The translations under genes were made by a program, and so were the position numbers. From positions 62,001 through 126,000 of the forward strand of contig NZ_WRPP01000009.1 of the NCBI RefSeq assembly GCF_009760405.1: a stretch of 64,000 nucleotides of DNA. Reading direction: 5' to 3'. Shown here in pieces: positions 27,864 through 37,250 of this stretch. A model generated the notes under the pieces. The model was not told the origin of the DNA. It saw only the letters and a list, made by a program, of their open reading frames with translations, and did no database searches. Source of the stretch: Nocardia terrae. GTDB lineage: Bacteria > Actinomycetota > Actinomycetes > Mycobacteriales > Mycobacteriaceae. Every line of letters begins with the position of its first letter. Position 1 is the first letter of the stretch.

Positions 27864-29059
27864 CCGGACTGCCGGGACCGGTCCACCTGCGCCGGGTGCG
27901 CACCGGAAATCTGCAGGCGCTGCTGCTGGCCATGCTCGACGGCCCGGCGTCGCGGGCCGAGCTCGCCCAGCGCACCGGCCTGACCAAGGCCACGGTGTCC
28001 AGCCTCGCGGAATCGCTGCTGCGGCAACGGATTCTGGCGGAGGATCCCGAGGTGAACACCGGGCGCGGGCGGCCCTCGCGGCCGCTGCGGTTCTCGGAGG
28101 CGGCGCCGGTGGCGGTCGGCGCGGAGATCAACGTGCGGCATCTCGCCGTCAGCGTGCAGCGACTGGACGGGTCCACCGCGGCCGAACGACGCGTCGAGAT
28201 CGACAACCGCCGACTCGATGCCGACGAGCTGATCGACCGGCTCACCCGGCTCGTCCGTGCCACTCTGGACGAATCCGGCCGCGAGGCTCTCGGATTCGGG
28301 CTCGCCGTACCCGGCATCGTGCACGACGGCATGGTCGTGCACGCGCCGAATGTGCCCGGCCTGACCGATATCCGCATCGGTGACCGCTTGGCCGCCGCGC
28401 TCGGAACATCGGAGGTGGCCGTGGACAACGAAGCCAACCTCGCCGCCCTCGCGCACGTGTGGCCGCAGCGGCTCGCCGGTGACGACTTCATCTACGTCTC
28501 CGGCGATGTCGGTATCGGCGCGGGAATCGTCCTGGGCGGTTCGCTGTTTCGCGGCGGCAGCGGCTTCGCGGGCGAACTCGGCCACGTCATCATCGAACGC
28601 GCGGGCCGCCCCTGCACCTGCGGCAGCCAGGGCTGTGTCGAGCAATACGCGGGTTTGCAGGCGATTCTGGCCGCCGCCGGCCAGCCGCATCTCGAGGCGT
28701 TACGCGACGCCCTGCGCGAGGGCGACACCCGCGGCCGCTCGGCGGTCAACTGCGCCGGTTCGGCGCTGGGGACCGCGCTCGCCTCGCTGATCAATATCTG
28801 TGATGTCGCGACGGTCGTGCTCGGTGGCAGCTACGCGACCTTCTTCGACGAACTCGCCCCGGGTGTGCGCGCCGAACTCGGCACCGGCGTGCTCGCGGCC
28901 GCCCGCCGTCCGGTCACCCTCGCCGTCTCGTCGCTCGGGCGTGACGCCGTCGCGCGCGGTGCCGCCGCGCTCATCACCCGACGCCACTGCCTCGCACCGG
29001 AACTGCTGCTGGCTCCCGAGCTGAGCGCGGGCGACGACGAACGTACTACGGCAGGGTGA
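27860..29059 (+). CDS. ROK-family transcriptional repressor (XylR-like)
   Basis: 399 residues. An N-terminal winged helix (SRAELAQRTGLTKATVSSLA, about residues 35-55) precedes a ROK sugar-binding domain with AVDNEANLAALA, the DVGIGAGIVLGG nucleotide-type loop and the zinc motif CTCGSQGCVEQY. Such proteins repress xylose genes until xylose binds. Overlaps xylB by 4 nt, so it is autoregulated with the operon; the palindrome at 25261-25281 is the likely site. Confidence 0.9.
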   Translation: MTGLPGPVHLRRVRTGNLQALLLAMLDGPASRAELAQRTGLTKATVSSLAESLLRQRILAEDPEVNTGRGRPSRPLRFSEAAPVAVGAEINVRHLAVSVQRLDGSTAAERRVEIDNRRLDADELIDRLTRLVRATLDESGREALGFGLAVPGIVHDGMVVHAPNVPGLTDIRIGDRLAAALGTSEVAVDNEANLAALAHVWPQRLAGDDFIYVSGDVGIGAGIVLGGSLFRGGSGFAGELGHVIIERAGRPCTCGSQGCVEQYAGLQAILAAAGQPHLEALRDALREGDTRGRSAVNCAGSALGTALASLINICDVATVVLGGSYATFFDELAPGVRAELGTGVLAAARRPVTLAVSSLGRDAVARGAAALITRRHCLAPELLLAPELSAGDDERTTAG

Positions 29060-29100
29060 TCCGGAGGGACGGGTACGGGTCCGAGCCCTGACGGCAGGGT

Positions 29101-29118
29101 GTGGTTAACGCTAACATG
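29101..29118. promoter_or_regulatory. LacI-type operator O1 upstream of the ara operon
   Basis: GTGGTTAACGCTAACATG, whose reverse reads CATGTTAGCGTTAACCAC; the core TTAACGCTAA is a near-perfect palindrome around a central CG, the LacI-family signature. It is about 174 bases upstream of O2, a spacing that would allow looping. Confidence 0.7.
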
Positions 29119-29246
29119 CCGTGTTCGGCCCGGTCCATACCTCTCAAACTCTTTGCTGACTATCGGACTGGACAGAGTTCGATCTATTTCTGCTGGCAGA
29201 CAGCATCTTTGGACATGCAGTCCGTACATGCCCCTCGCCTGAACCC

Positions 29247-29276
29247 TTGACATCGGTCCGGTGTTGTAGGTAACAA
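29247..29276 (+). promoter_or_regulatory. Promoter of the arabinose operon
   Basis: A perfect -35 box TTGACA (29247-29252), an 18-base spacer and TAACAA (29271-29276) as -10. The LacI operator at 29275 overlaps its 3' end, giving a simple repression layout. Confidence 0.6.
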
Positions 29277-29292
29277 TGTGCGCGTTAACATA
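29275..29292. promoter_or_regulatory. LacI-type operator O2 over the ara promoter
   Basis: AATGTGCGCGTTAACATA, with half-sites TGTGCG / GTTAACA around a central CG. It overlaps the presumed -10/+1 region of the arabinose operon and matches the operators at 29101, 38373 and 40321. Confidence 0.75.
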
Positions 29293-29306
29293 GCTGGGAG
29301 CAATAC

Positions 29307-30974
29307 ATGGCCGACAACTACGTCGTCGGTGTCGACTTCGGCACGCTGTCCGGTCGAGCCCTCGTCGTGCGGGTGCGCGACGGTGCGGAACTTGGAACAG
29401 CGGTCTGTGAATATCGGCACGGCGTGATCGAACGCGAGCTGCCCGTCACCGGTGCGCTTTTGCCGCCGGACTGGGCGCTGCAAGATCCCGGGGACTATCT
29501 CGGGGTGCTGCGTGTCGCGGTACCCGCGGCAGTCCGGGCGGCGGGGATCGACCCCGATGAGATCATCGGAATAGCAACGGATTTCACCGCGTGCACGGTG
29601 CTGCCGACCACCGTGGACGGTACCCCGCTCTGCGAATTGGCGCAGTTCGCGGACCGCCCGCACGCCTATCCGAAACTGTGGAAGCATCACGCCGCGCAGG
29701 CGCAGGCCGACCGCGTCACCGCGGTCGCCCATGAGCGCGGCGAAACGTGGATCGGCCGCTACGGGGGCCGGATCTCGAGCGAGTGGGAATTCGCCAAGGG
29801 CCTGCAGATCCTCGAGGAGGACCCCGAGATCTACGCCGCCGCTGCACGTTTCATCGAAGCGGCCGACTGGATCGTGTGGCAGCTGTGCGGCCACGAGACG
29901 CGCAATGTCTGCACTGCGGGATACAAGGGCCTGCACCAGGACGGCGCCTGGCCCACACCCGCCTATCTGACCGACTTGAATCCGGGCTTCGCCGACTTCG
30001 TCGGCAAGCTCTCCCATCCGCTGTCGCCGCTCGGTGGTCGTGCCGGAGGCTTGACCGAGCAGGCCGCGCGATGGACCGGCCTGCGCCCCGGGATCGCGGT
30101 CGCCGTCGGCAATGTCGACGCGCACGTGACCGCGCCCGCGGCGCAGGCCGTCGGGGAAGGCCAGATGCTCGCGGTCATGGGCACCTCCACCTGCCATGTG
30201 ATGAACGCCGGGCGACTGGCCGAGGTGCCCGGCATGTGTGGCGTGGTGGACGGCGGAATCGTCTCCGGCAGTTGGGGTTACGAGGCGGGACAGAGCGCGG
30301 TCGGTGACATCTTCGCCTGGTTCGTGGAATCGGCGGTGCCCACCGACTACCGGGACCGGGCCGCGGCCCGCGGCATCGACGTGCACACCTACCTCGGCGA
30401 GCTGGCCGAACAGCAGCGCGTCGGCGAGCACGGGCTGATCGCTCTGGACTGGCTGGGCGGCAACCGATCCGTGCTGGTGGACCACGACCTGTCGGGCGTG
30501 CTGGTCGGCCTGACGCTGGCCACCCGGCCGGAGGACATCTACCGCGCGCTGCTCGAGTCGACCGCGTTCGGCACCCGCACCATCATCGAATCCTTCGATG
30601 CCTCCGGTGTTCCCGTGCGTGAGCTGACCGTGGCCGGGGGACTGGTGAAGAACCCGGTGCTCATGCAGATCTACGCCGATGTCACCGGGCTGCCGCTGTC
30701 GGTGCTCGCCTCCGAACAGGGCTGCGCGCTCGGCTCGGCCATCCACGCCGCCGTCGCCGCGGGCGCGTACCCGGACGTGCGGGCCGCCTCGGCGGCCATG
30801 GGCCGGGTCGATCGGGCCGCCTATTCGCCGGACCCGGAGCGCGCGGCGGCCTACGACGCCCTGTACGCCGAATATCGCGCGCTCCATGACCATTTCGGCC
30901 GCGGCGGCACCGAGGTGCTGCACCGGCTGCGGCGCATTCGCAATACCGCACGCAAGGAGGTAGCCACCAGATGA
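29307..30974 (+). CDS. araB: Ribulokinase (FGGY family)
   Basis: 555 residues. Phosphorylates L-ribulose to L-ribulose 5-phosphate. AraB features: NYVVGVDFGTLSGRALVVRV at the N-terminus, the long EYRHGVIERELP insertion of ribulokinases, GIATDFTACTVLP, QFADRPHAYPKLWKHHAAQAQA and DWLGGNRSVLVDHDLSG. First gene of an operon with the epimerase, an isomerase and a sugar importer. Its promoter carries LacI-type operators, so arabinose or a derivative probably induces it. Confidence 0.95.
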   Translation: MADNYVVGVDFGTLSGRALVVRVRDGAELGTAVCEYRHGVIERELPVTGALLPPDWALQDPGDYLGVLRVAVPAAVRAAGIDPDEIIGIATDFTACTVLPTTVDGTPLCELAQFADRPHAYPKLWKHHAAQAQADRVTAVAHERGETWIGRYGGRISSEWEFAKGLQILEEDPEIYAAAARFIEAADWIVWQLCGHETRNVCTAGYKGLHQDGAWPTPAYLTDLNPGFADFVGKLSHPLSPLGGRAGGLTEQAARWTGLRPGIAVAVGNVDAHVTAPAAQAVGEGQMLAVMGTSTCHVMNAGRLAEVPGMCGVVDGGIVSGSWGYEAGQSAVGDIFAWFVESAVPTDYRDRAAARGIDVHTYLGELAEQQRVGEHGLIALDWLGGNRSVLVDHDLSGVLVGLTLATRPEDIYRALLESTAFGTRTIIESFDASGVPVRELTVAGGLVKNPVLMQIYADVTGLPLSVLASEQGCALGSAIHAAVAAGAYPDVRAASAAMGRVDRAAYSPDPERAAAYDALYAEYRALHDHFGRGGTEVLHRLRRIRNTARKEVATR

Positions 30975-31639
30975 CGACACTCGATCTCGCCGTGGCCGGT
31001 CTGCGCACGCAGCTGGTCGACCTGCATCGCGAGCTGACGCGCTGGAACCTGGTGGTGTGGACCGCGGGCAATGTGTCGGCCCGGGTGCCCGGCGCGGACC
31101 TGCTGGTCATCAAGCCCAGCGGCGTCTCCTACGACGACCTGACCCCCGAGTCCATGGTGGTGTGCGACCTGGACGGCAATCTCGTCGACGGCGAGCTGTC
31201 CCCGTCCAGCGACACTGCCGCGCACGCCTACGTGTACCGGCACATGCCGCACGTCGGCGGTGTGGCGCATACGCATTCGACCTACGCCAGCGCCTGGGCC
31301 GCGCGGGGCGAGCCGATCCCGTGCGTGCTGACCGCCATGGCCGACGAGTTCGGCGGGGAGATCCCGGTCGGCCCGTTCGCCCTCATCGGTGGTGACGAGA
31401 TCGGCCGCGGTGTGGTCGACACCCTGAACGGGCAACGCTCGCCGGCCGTGCTGATGCGCAACCACGGTGTGTTCACCATCGGCTCCGATGCCCGCGCGGC
31501 GGTGAAGGCGGCCGTCATGTGTGAGGACGTGGCGCGTACCGCGCATCTGGCCTGCGAGATCGGCCAGCCGATCCCGATTCCCCAGAACGCCGTCGACAGC
31601 CTGCACCACCGCTATCGCAACGTATACGGCCAGCACTGA
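30971..31639 (+). CDS. araD: L-ribulose-5-phosphate 4-epimerase
   Basis: 222 residues. A zinc-dependent class II aldolase-fold epimerase making D-xylulose 5-phosphate from L-ribulose 5-phosphate, where the arabinose and xylose routes meet. Conserved TAGNVSARVPG, KPSGVSYDDL, metal-binding HTHSTYASAWA and LMRNHGVFTIG. Overlaps araB by 4 nt. Confidence 0.95.
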   Translation: MTTLDLAVAGLRTQLVDLHRELTRWNLVVWTAGNVSARVPGADLLVIKPSGVSYDDLTPESMVVCDLDGNLVDGELSPSSDTAAHAYVYRHMPHVGGVAHTHSTYASAWAARGEPIPCVLTAMADEFGGEIPVGPFALIGGDEIGRGVVDTLNGQRSPAVLMRNHGVFTIGSDARAAVKAAVMCEDVARTAHLACEIGQPIPIPQNAVDSLHHRYRNVYGQH

Positions 31640-31681
31640 TTTCGCCGGTCCAGCACCGGTTCTGATGAAGGAGTTACCCCA

Positions 31682-33100
31682 GTGACCGCAGCCCCGGCCA
31701 CCCAGGCCACCCGCAAGCCCCGCATCGGCCTGCTCGGCATCATGCAGGCGCTCTACGACGAGATGATCCCGGGCATCACCGAACGCCAGGCCGGATACGC
31801 CGAGGCGATCGCCGACCAGCTCGCCGATGTCGCCGACTGGCGGGTCGGCCGCCCGGTGAAGGACCGCGCCGACGCCGAATCGGTGATGCGCGAATTCGCC
31901 AATGCCGATCTGGACGGCGTCATGGTCGTCCTGCTGACCTACGGCCCGGCCATGCGGGTGGCGCGGCTGTTCAACGAGAACCGAATGCCGGTGCTGCTGG
32001 CCAACATCCAGCCCGAGCCCGCCGTCACCGCCGAGTGGGACATGGCCGACATGACCTACAACCAGGGCATCCACGGCGCACAGGACACCGCCAACGCCAT
32101 GGTGCGCGCCGACCGGCCCTTCGAGGTCCTCACCGACGACTGGCGCTCCGAGCGGTTCCGTGAGCACGTGGACCGCTGGGCCCGCGCCGCCCGCGCGGTC
32201 ACGGCGTGGAAGTCGTTGAAGGTCGGCGTCTTCGGCTACGCCATGAACGATATGGGCGACATCCGCGTCGACGAGAACGCGCTGCTGCGCTCGCTCGGCC
32301 CCGAGATCAGCTACCTCGCCCCGGGCGATCTGTATCGCGGCACCCGCGACGTCCCCGACGACGACGTCAAGGAGCTGATCGACTGGGAGAACACGCATTT
32401 CACCGTCGACCCGGCGCTGACCGAGCTCGAACGCGAGGACCACGCCCGGATGCAGATCGCCATCGAGCGCATCCTCACCGACCGCGGCTATGGCGCGTAC
32501 TCGACCCATTTCGACGCCATCGGCGAGGACGGCCGCTTCCGGCGGCTGCCGCTGGCTGCCGCCTCGAGCCTGATGGCCAAGGGCTACGGCTACGGCGCGG
32601 AGGGCGACGCGCTGGCGGCGTCCATGGTGTACGCGGGACACCAGCTCATCGGCGACGGCCACTTCACCGAGATGTACGCCATGGACTTCCCCTCCGACTC
32701 GATCCTGATGAGCCATATGGGCGAAGGCAATTGGCGGGTGGCCCGCGAGGACGAACCGGTGCGGCTGATCCACCGCGAACTCGGCATCGGCAAACTCGAC
32801 GCCCCGCCGACCTTCCTGTTCCGCTACCGGCCCGGACCGGCCACCCTGGCCTGCCTGGTCTCCCTCGGTGACGAGCGGTTCCGCCTGGTGGTCGCCGAGG
32901 GCGAGGTTCTCGACGCGCCGCCGCTGCCGCAATTGGAGATGCCCTACGGCCAGTTCCGTCCCGACTCCGGGGTGCGCGCCTGCATGGACGGCTGGCTGGC
33001 CGCGGGCGGCCCGCACCACCAGGTGCTCAATCTCGGCCGGCACGCCGCCGATTGGCGCGTGTTCTGCCGCATGTCCGGCATCGAATTCGTCCAGGTCTGA
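31682..33100 (+). CDS. L-arabinose isomerase of the fucose/arabinose isomerase family
   Basis: 472 residues. The position between araD and the importer, and the need for arabinose to ribulose conversion, make it the functional AraA. The sequence (GLLGIMQALYDEMIPGI; VVLLTYGPAMRVARLF; LLANIQPEP; MPYGQFRPDSGV) fits the L-fucose/L-arabinose isomerase superfamily but is not the classic ~500-residue AraA of enteric bacteria. It starts at a GTG with GAAGGAG 8 bases before. Function assigned mainly from context. Confidence 0.8.
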   Translation: MTAAPATQATRKPRIGLLGIMQALYDEMIPGITERQAGYAEAIADQLADVADWRVGRPVKDRADAESVMREFANADLDGVMVVLLTYGPAMRVARLFNENRMPVLLANIQPEPAVTAEWDMADMTYNQGIHGAQDTANAMVRADRPFEVLTDDWRSERFREHVDRWARAARAVTAWKSLKVGVFGYAMNDMGDIRVDENALLRSLGPEISYLAPGDLYRGTRDVPDDDVKELIDWENTHFTVDPALTELEREDHARMQIAIERILTDRGYGAYSTHFDAIGEDGRFRRLPLAAASSLMAKGYGYGAEGDALAASMVYAGHQLIGDGHFTEMYAMDFPSDSILMSHMGEGNWRVAREDEPVRLIHRELGIGKLDAPPTFLFRYRPGPATLACLVSLGDERFRLVVAEGEVLDAPPLPQLEMPYGQFRPDSGVRACMDGWLAAGGPHHQVLNLGRHAADWRVFCRMSGIEFVQV

Positions 33101-33115
33101 CAAAGGAGCCAGCAC

Positions 33116-34219
33116 ATGACCGGTATCAATCGCCGCGACTTCTTCACCGTCGCGGGCGGATCGCTCGCCCTGTTGGCGGCGGCGGCCTGCTCGGTGGACA
33201 GCGGAAGTTCGAGTTCGGGCGGCGGCAAGGGCGCGGGCGGGCGCATCGGAATCGCCATGCCCACCAAGTCCTCCGAGCGCTGGGTGGCCGACGGCAACAA
33301 TATCGTCAACCAGTTCAAGGATCTCGGCTACACCACCGACCTGCAGTACGCCGAGGATGTCATCGAGACCCAGGTCTCCCAGCTCGAGAACATGCTCACC
33401 CAGGGCGCCAAAGCGCTCGTGATCGCGGCCATCGACAACAAGTCGCTGACCGGGGTGCTGGCGCAGGCCAAGCAGAACAAGGTCGCGGTCATCGCCTACG
33501 ACCGGCTCATCCGCGACACCGCCAACGTCGACTACTACGCCACCTTCGACAACTTCAAAGTCGGTGTGCTGCAGGCGAGTTACATCACCGACCACCTCGG
33601 TCTGAAGGACGGCAAGGGCCCGTTCAACATCGAGCTGTTCGCCGGATCCCCCGACGACAACAACACCTACTTCTTCTTCAACGGCGCGATGTCGGTGCTG
33701 AAGCCCCACATCGACGCGGGCAAGCTGGTGGTGCGGTCGAACCAGACCAATGTCGACCAGGTGACCACCCTGCGCTGGGACGGCGCGACGGCACAGTCCC
33801 GCATGGAGAACCTGCTCTCGGCGCACTACGCCGGAGCGAACGTGGACGCGGTGCTCTCGCCCTACGACGGCCTGTCCATCGGAATCCTGTCCGCGCTCAA
33901 GGCCGTCGGCTACGGGGGCGCCAAGAAGATGCCCATCGTCACCGGACAGGACGCGGAGAAGGCGTCGGTCAAATCGATCATCGCGGGCGAACAGACCCAG
34001 ACCGTCTTCAAGGACACCCGGGAGCTGGCCAAGCGCGCGGTGCAGATGACCCACGCCATTCTCACCGGCGGCACCCCGGAGACCAACGACACCACCTCCT
34101 ACGACAACGGCGCCAAGAAGGTGCCCGCGTATCTGCTGCAACCGGTTTCGGTGGACAAGTCCAACTACCGGGCCGCTCTCATCGACACCGGCTACTACAC
34201 CGACAAGGACCTGCAGTAG
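33116..34219 (+). CDS. chvE: Sugar-binding lipoprotein of multiple-monosaccharide importer
   Basis: 367 residues. An NRRDFF twin-arginine-like start followed by a lipobox ending at Cys25 suggests Tat export and lipid anchoring. The mature protein is a type I periplasmic-binding fold (GIAMPTKSSERWVADG, AEDVIETQVSQLENMLTQGA, PIVTGQDAEKASVKSIIAG), matching ChvE/XylF-type binding proteins, which accept arabinose, xylose and related sugars. First component of the ABC importer with the next two genes. Confidence 0.92.
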   Translation: MTGINRRDFFTVAGGSLALLAAAACSVDSGSSSSGGGKGAGGRIGIAMPTKSSERWVADGNNIVNQFKDLGYTTDLQYAEDVIETQVSQLENMLTQGAKALVIAAIDNKSLTGVLAQAKQNKVAVIAYDRLIRDTANVDYYATFDNFKVGVLQASYITDHLGLKDGKGPFNIELFAGSPDDNNTYFFFNGAMSVLKPHIDAGKLVVRSNQTNVDQVTTLRWDGATAQSRMENLLSAHYAGANVDAVLSPYDGLSIGILSALKAVGYGGAKKMPIVTGQDAEKASVKSIIAGEQTQTVFKDTRELAKRAVQMTHAILTGGTPETNDTTSYDNGAKKVPAYLLQPVSVDKSNYRAALIDTGYYTDKDLQ

Positions 34220-34243
34220 CAGCGCGGAAGGCAGGTGCGGCCG

Positions 34244-35794
34244 ATGACGGCCAACATTCTCGAAATGCGCTCGATCACCATGGAATTCCCGGGTGTGAAG
34301 GCCCTCGACGCGGTCGACTTCGCGGTCGCCCGCGGCGAGATCCACGCCCTGGTCGGTGAGAACGGCGCGGGTAAATCCACCCTGATGAAGGTGCTGTCGG
34401 GGGTCTATCCGCACGGGTCCTACAGCGGCCGAATCCTGGTGGACGGCACCGAGATGGCCTTCAAGGACATCCGGCACAGCGAGGCCGCGGGCGTCGCCAT
34501 CATCCACCAGGAGCTCGCGCTGGTGTCGCAGCTGTCCATCGCCGAGAACATCTTCCTCGGCAACGAGCGCACGCGGGCCCGCCTGGTCGACTGGCAGGAG
34601 ACCAACCAGCAGGCCATGGCGCTGATGGAACGCGTCGGGCTCATCGAGGACCCCGAAACCCCGGTCGCGGCTCTGGGTGTCGGCAAACAGCAGCTGGTGG
34701 AGATCGCCAAGGCGCTGGCCAAACAGGTGCGGCTGCTGATTCTCGACGAGCCCACCGCCGCGCTCAACCAGGACGACAGCGACAGCCTGATGGCCCTGCT
34801 GCGGGAGCTGCGCGGGCAGGGAATCACCTCGATCCTCATCTCGCACAAGCTCAACGAGGTGCTGGCGGTCGCCGACACCATCACCGTGCTGCGTGACGGG
34901 CACACCATCGAGACCCTCGAGGTGGACGGCACCGTCACCGAGGACCGGATCATCAAGGGCATGGTGGGCCGCGACCTGGACCACCGCTTCCCGCCCCGGC
35001 TCGAACCGGCCATCGGGGAGGTGTTCTTCGATATCGAGGACTGGAGCGTCGACCACCCCACCATCTCCGGACGGCAGGTGGTGCGGGGCGCGTCGCTGCG
35101 GGTGCGGCGCGGTGAGATCGTCGGGCTGGCCGGGCTCATGGGCGCGGGCCGCACCGAGCTGGCCATGAGCGTGTTCGGCCACTCCTACGGCCGCAATATC
35201 CGCGGCACCATTCGCAAGGACGGTGCGCCGGTGCCGGTTTCGACGGTGCCGCAGGCCATCGACGCCGGGATCGCCTATGTCTCCGAGGACCGCAAACAAC
35301 TCGGGCTCATTCTCGACGAGGACATCCGCCGCAACCTCACCCTCGCCAATCTGTCGGCGGTCTCGCGGCACGCGGTGATCGACACCCACGCCGAGGTGGT
35401 CGCCGCCGAGGAGCTGCGTACTCGGCTGACGGTCAAGGCGCCCACGGTGTTCCAGAAGGTGGGCAACCTCTCGGGCGGCAACCAGCAGAAGGTGGTGCTC
35501 GGCAAATGGATCTTCACCGCGCCCGACCTGCTCATTCTCGACGAACCCACGCGCGGTATCGACGTGGGCGCGAAGTACGAGATCTACCTGATCATTCAAG
35601 AACTCGCGGCGGAAGGCAAAGGCGTGCTGGTGATCTCGTCGGAACTGCCGGAACTGCTCGGCCTGTGCGACCGGATCTACGCCATGAGCCAGGGCCGCAT
35701 CACCGGTGAACTGGCCGCCGCCGACGCCACCCAGGAGGCACTCATGCGATTGATGACCCGCGGCGCGAACCCGGCGGAGGTGACCGGAGAATGA
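34244..35794 (+). CDS. mmsA: Sugar importer ATP-binding protein (two ABC domains)
   Basis: 516 residues with two fused nucleotide-binding domains, as in MglA/XylG. First domain: GENGAGKST, AALGVGKQQLVEIAKAL, LILDEPTAAL. Second domain: LAGLMGAGRTEL (degenerate Walker A), NLSGGNQQKVVLGKW, LILDEPTRGID. The ATG at 34244 is preceded by GGAAGGCAGG; a GTG at 34235 is possible. The best family match by pattern is the MmsA/GguA type, which partners ChvE. Confidence 0.92.
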   Translation: MTANILEMRSITMEFPGVKALDAVDFAVARGEIHALVGENGAGKSTLMKVLSGVYPHGSYSGRILVDGTEMAFKDIRHSEAAGVAIIHQELALVSQLSIAENIFLGNERTRARLVDWQETNQQAMALMERVGLIEDPETPVAALGVGKQQLVEIAKALAKQVRLLILDEPTAALNQDDSDSLMALLRELRGQGITSILISHKLNEVLAVADTITVLRDGHTIETLEVDGTVTEDRIIKGMVGRDLDHRFPPRLEPAIGEVFFDIEDWSVDHPTISGRQVVRGASLRVRRGEIVGLAGLMGAGRTELAMSVFGHSYGRNIRGTIRKDGAPVPVSTVPQAIDAGIAYVSEDRKQLGLILDEDIRRNLTLANLSAVSRHAVIDTHAEVVAAEELRTRLTVKAPTVFQKVGNLSGGNQQKVVLGKWIFTAPDLLILDEPTRGIDVGAKYEIYLIIQELAAEGKGVLVISSELPELLGLCDRIYAMSQGRITGELAAADATQEALMRLMTRGANPAEVTGE

Positions 35795-37113
35795 CCCTGC
35801 TCGACAAACTGAAGGACGGCGGGAAGTCCGAGGCCATCGTCGCCAAGGCGGCGAGCGGGGATCGCGGCGGCGTGCTGGCGATCGTGCGAAACGCCCTGCG
35901 CGGCAATGTCCGCCAGTACGGCATGATCGTCGCCCTGGTGGCGATCACCCTGCTGTTCCAGGTCCTCACCACGCTGCGGCTCAGCGACGGGGTGAGCCTG
36001 CTGACGCCGCTCAACGTCACCAATGTGATCCTGCAGAACGGTTACATCCTGGTGCTGGCCGTCGGCATGATGCTGGTGATCATCAACGGGCACATCGACC
36101 TGTCCGTCGGATCGGTGTGCGCGCTGGTCGGAGCCCTCACCGGCATCGCCATCGCGCACTGGCACTGGCCGTGGCCGGTCGTGGTGGTGGCGGGGCTGGG
36201 GCTGGGCGCGGTCATCGGTGTGTGGCAAGGGTATTGGATCGCCTACGTCAAGATCCCCGCCTTCATCGTCACCCTCGGCGGCATGTTGCTGTTCCGCGGC
36301 CTGGCCCAGCTGGTGCTGCAGGGACAGTCGATCGGGCCCTTCCCACAGGGGTTCGTGAACATCGCGGCGGGCTACCTGCCCAACTGGCTGCCCATCCACG
36401 CGCTGGTGTTCGACGGCTTCCGGGATGGCGTCGTAGTCCGGCTGAAAACCGGTGAGCTGCACGGGCTCACGCTGCTGCTGGCGGTCGCGGCCATCACGGC
36501 GCTGGTGTGGACACAGCTGCGGGTGCGGCGGCGACGCCGGTCCTACGGGATGCCCGCCGGCCCGCGCTCGCTGTTCGTGGCCAAGATGGCGGCGCTGGGC
36601 GTGGTCATCGGGGCGTCCGGGTTCGTGCTGGCCTCCTACAACGGCCTGCCGGTCATCGGGCTGATCCTGGTGGTGCTCATCGTCGTCTACTCGTTCGTCA
36701 TGAACCGCACCGTCATCGGCCGCCGCATCTACGCCGTCGGCGGCAACGAGAAGGCCGCGGCGCTGTCGGGCGTCGACACCCGGCGCAACACCTTCTGGGT
36801 GTTCGTGAACATGGGCGTGCTCGCGGCCCTGGCGGGCATCATCTTCGCCGCCCGCCTCGGCGCGGCCACCCCCAAGGCCGGGCAGAACTTCGAATTGGAC
36901 GCCATCGCCGCTGCTTTCGTCGGTGGCGCGTCGGCCAGCGGCGGCATCGGCACCGTGGTCGGGGCCATTGTCGGCGCACTGGTCATGGGCGTGATGAACA
37001 ACGGCATGTCCATGCTCGGCGTGGGCAGCGACTGGCAGCTGGTGATCAAGGGGCTGGTGCTGCTGGCCGCGGTGGCCTTCGACGTCTACAACAAGAAGCG
37101 CGCGGCTGTCTGA
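35791..37113 (+). CDS. mmsB: Sugar importer permease
   Basis: 440 residues with about ten membrane segments. The conserved GHIDLSVGSVCALVGALTG motif and AFIVTLGGMLLFRGLAQL mark it as a ribose/xylose-type ABC permease; the central YAVGGNEKAAALSGVD is the EAA-like coupling site. Unusually long, with about 80 extra residues in the middle (VFDGFRDGVVVRLKTGELHG and a basic stretch) typical of the MmsB/GguB subtype. Overlaps mmsA by 4 nt; ends the operon before a strong hairpin. Confidence 0.92.
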   Translation: MTLLDKLKDGGKSEAIVAKAASGDRGGVLAIVRNALRGNVRQYGMIVALVAITLLFQVLTTLRLSDGVSLLTPLNVTNVILQNGYILVLAVGMMLVIINGHIDLSVGSVCALVGALTGIAIAHWHWPWPVVVVAGLGLGAVIGVWQGYWIAYVKIPAFIVTLGGMLLFRGLAQLVLQGQSIGPFPQGFVNIAAGYLPNWLPIHALVFDGFRDGVVVRLKTGELHGLTLLLAVAAITALVWTQLRVRRRRRSYGMPAGPRSLFVAKMAALGVVIGASGFVLASYNGLPVIGLILVVLIVVYSFVMNRTVIGRRIYAVGGNEKAAALSGVDTRRNTFWVFVNMGVLAALAGIIFAARLGAATPKAGQNFELDAIAAAFVGGASASGGIGTVVGAIVGALVMGVMNNGMSMLGVGSDWQLVIKGLVLLAAVAFDVYNKKRAAV

Positions 37114-37202
37114 GTCCGCCGGAATTCATCGGCGCATTCCGGCACGCCGGGACCTCGGTCCGAACAGTCCCCGGGTGCCCCCGAGGTTCCGGCACCCCGC
37201 CC

Positions 37203-37240
37203 GGTGCGCCGCAGGTTGTCGAGAACACCTGCGGCGCACC
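37203..37240. terminator. Strong hairpin between convergent mmsB and lacI
   Basis: A perfect 14-bp stem GGTGCGCCGCAGGT (37203-37216) / ACCTGCGGCGCACC (37227-37240) with a 10-base loop. It sits between the ends of two convergent genes (11 bases from lacI's stop) and can end both transcripts. Confidence 0.8.
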
Positions 37241-37250
37241 GTGATCGGTA

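Noticed and set aside
30851..35599. 1582-codon minus-strand frame across the ara genes
   Set aside because: It spans several real genes on the other strand and has no motif; shadow of high-GC third positions.
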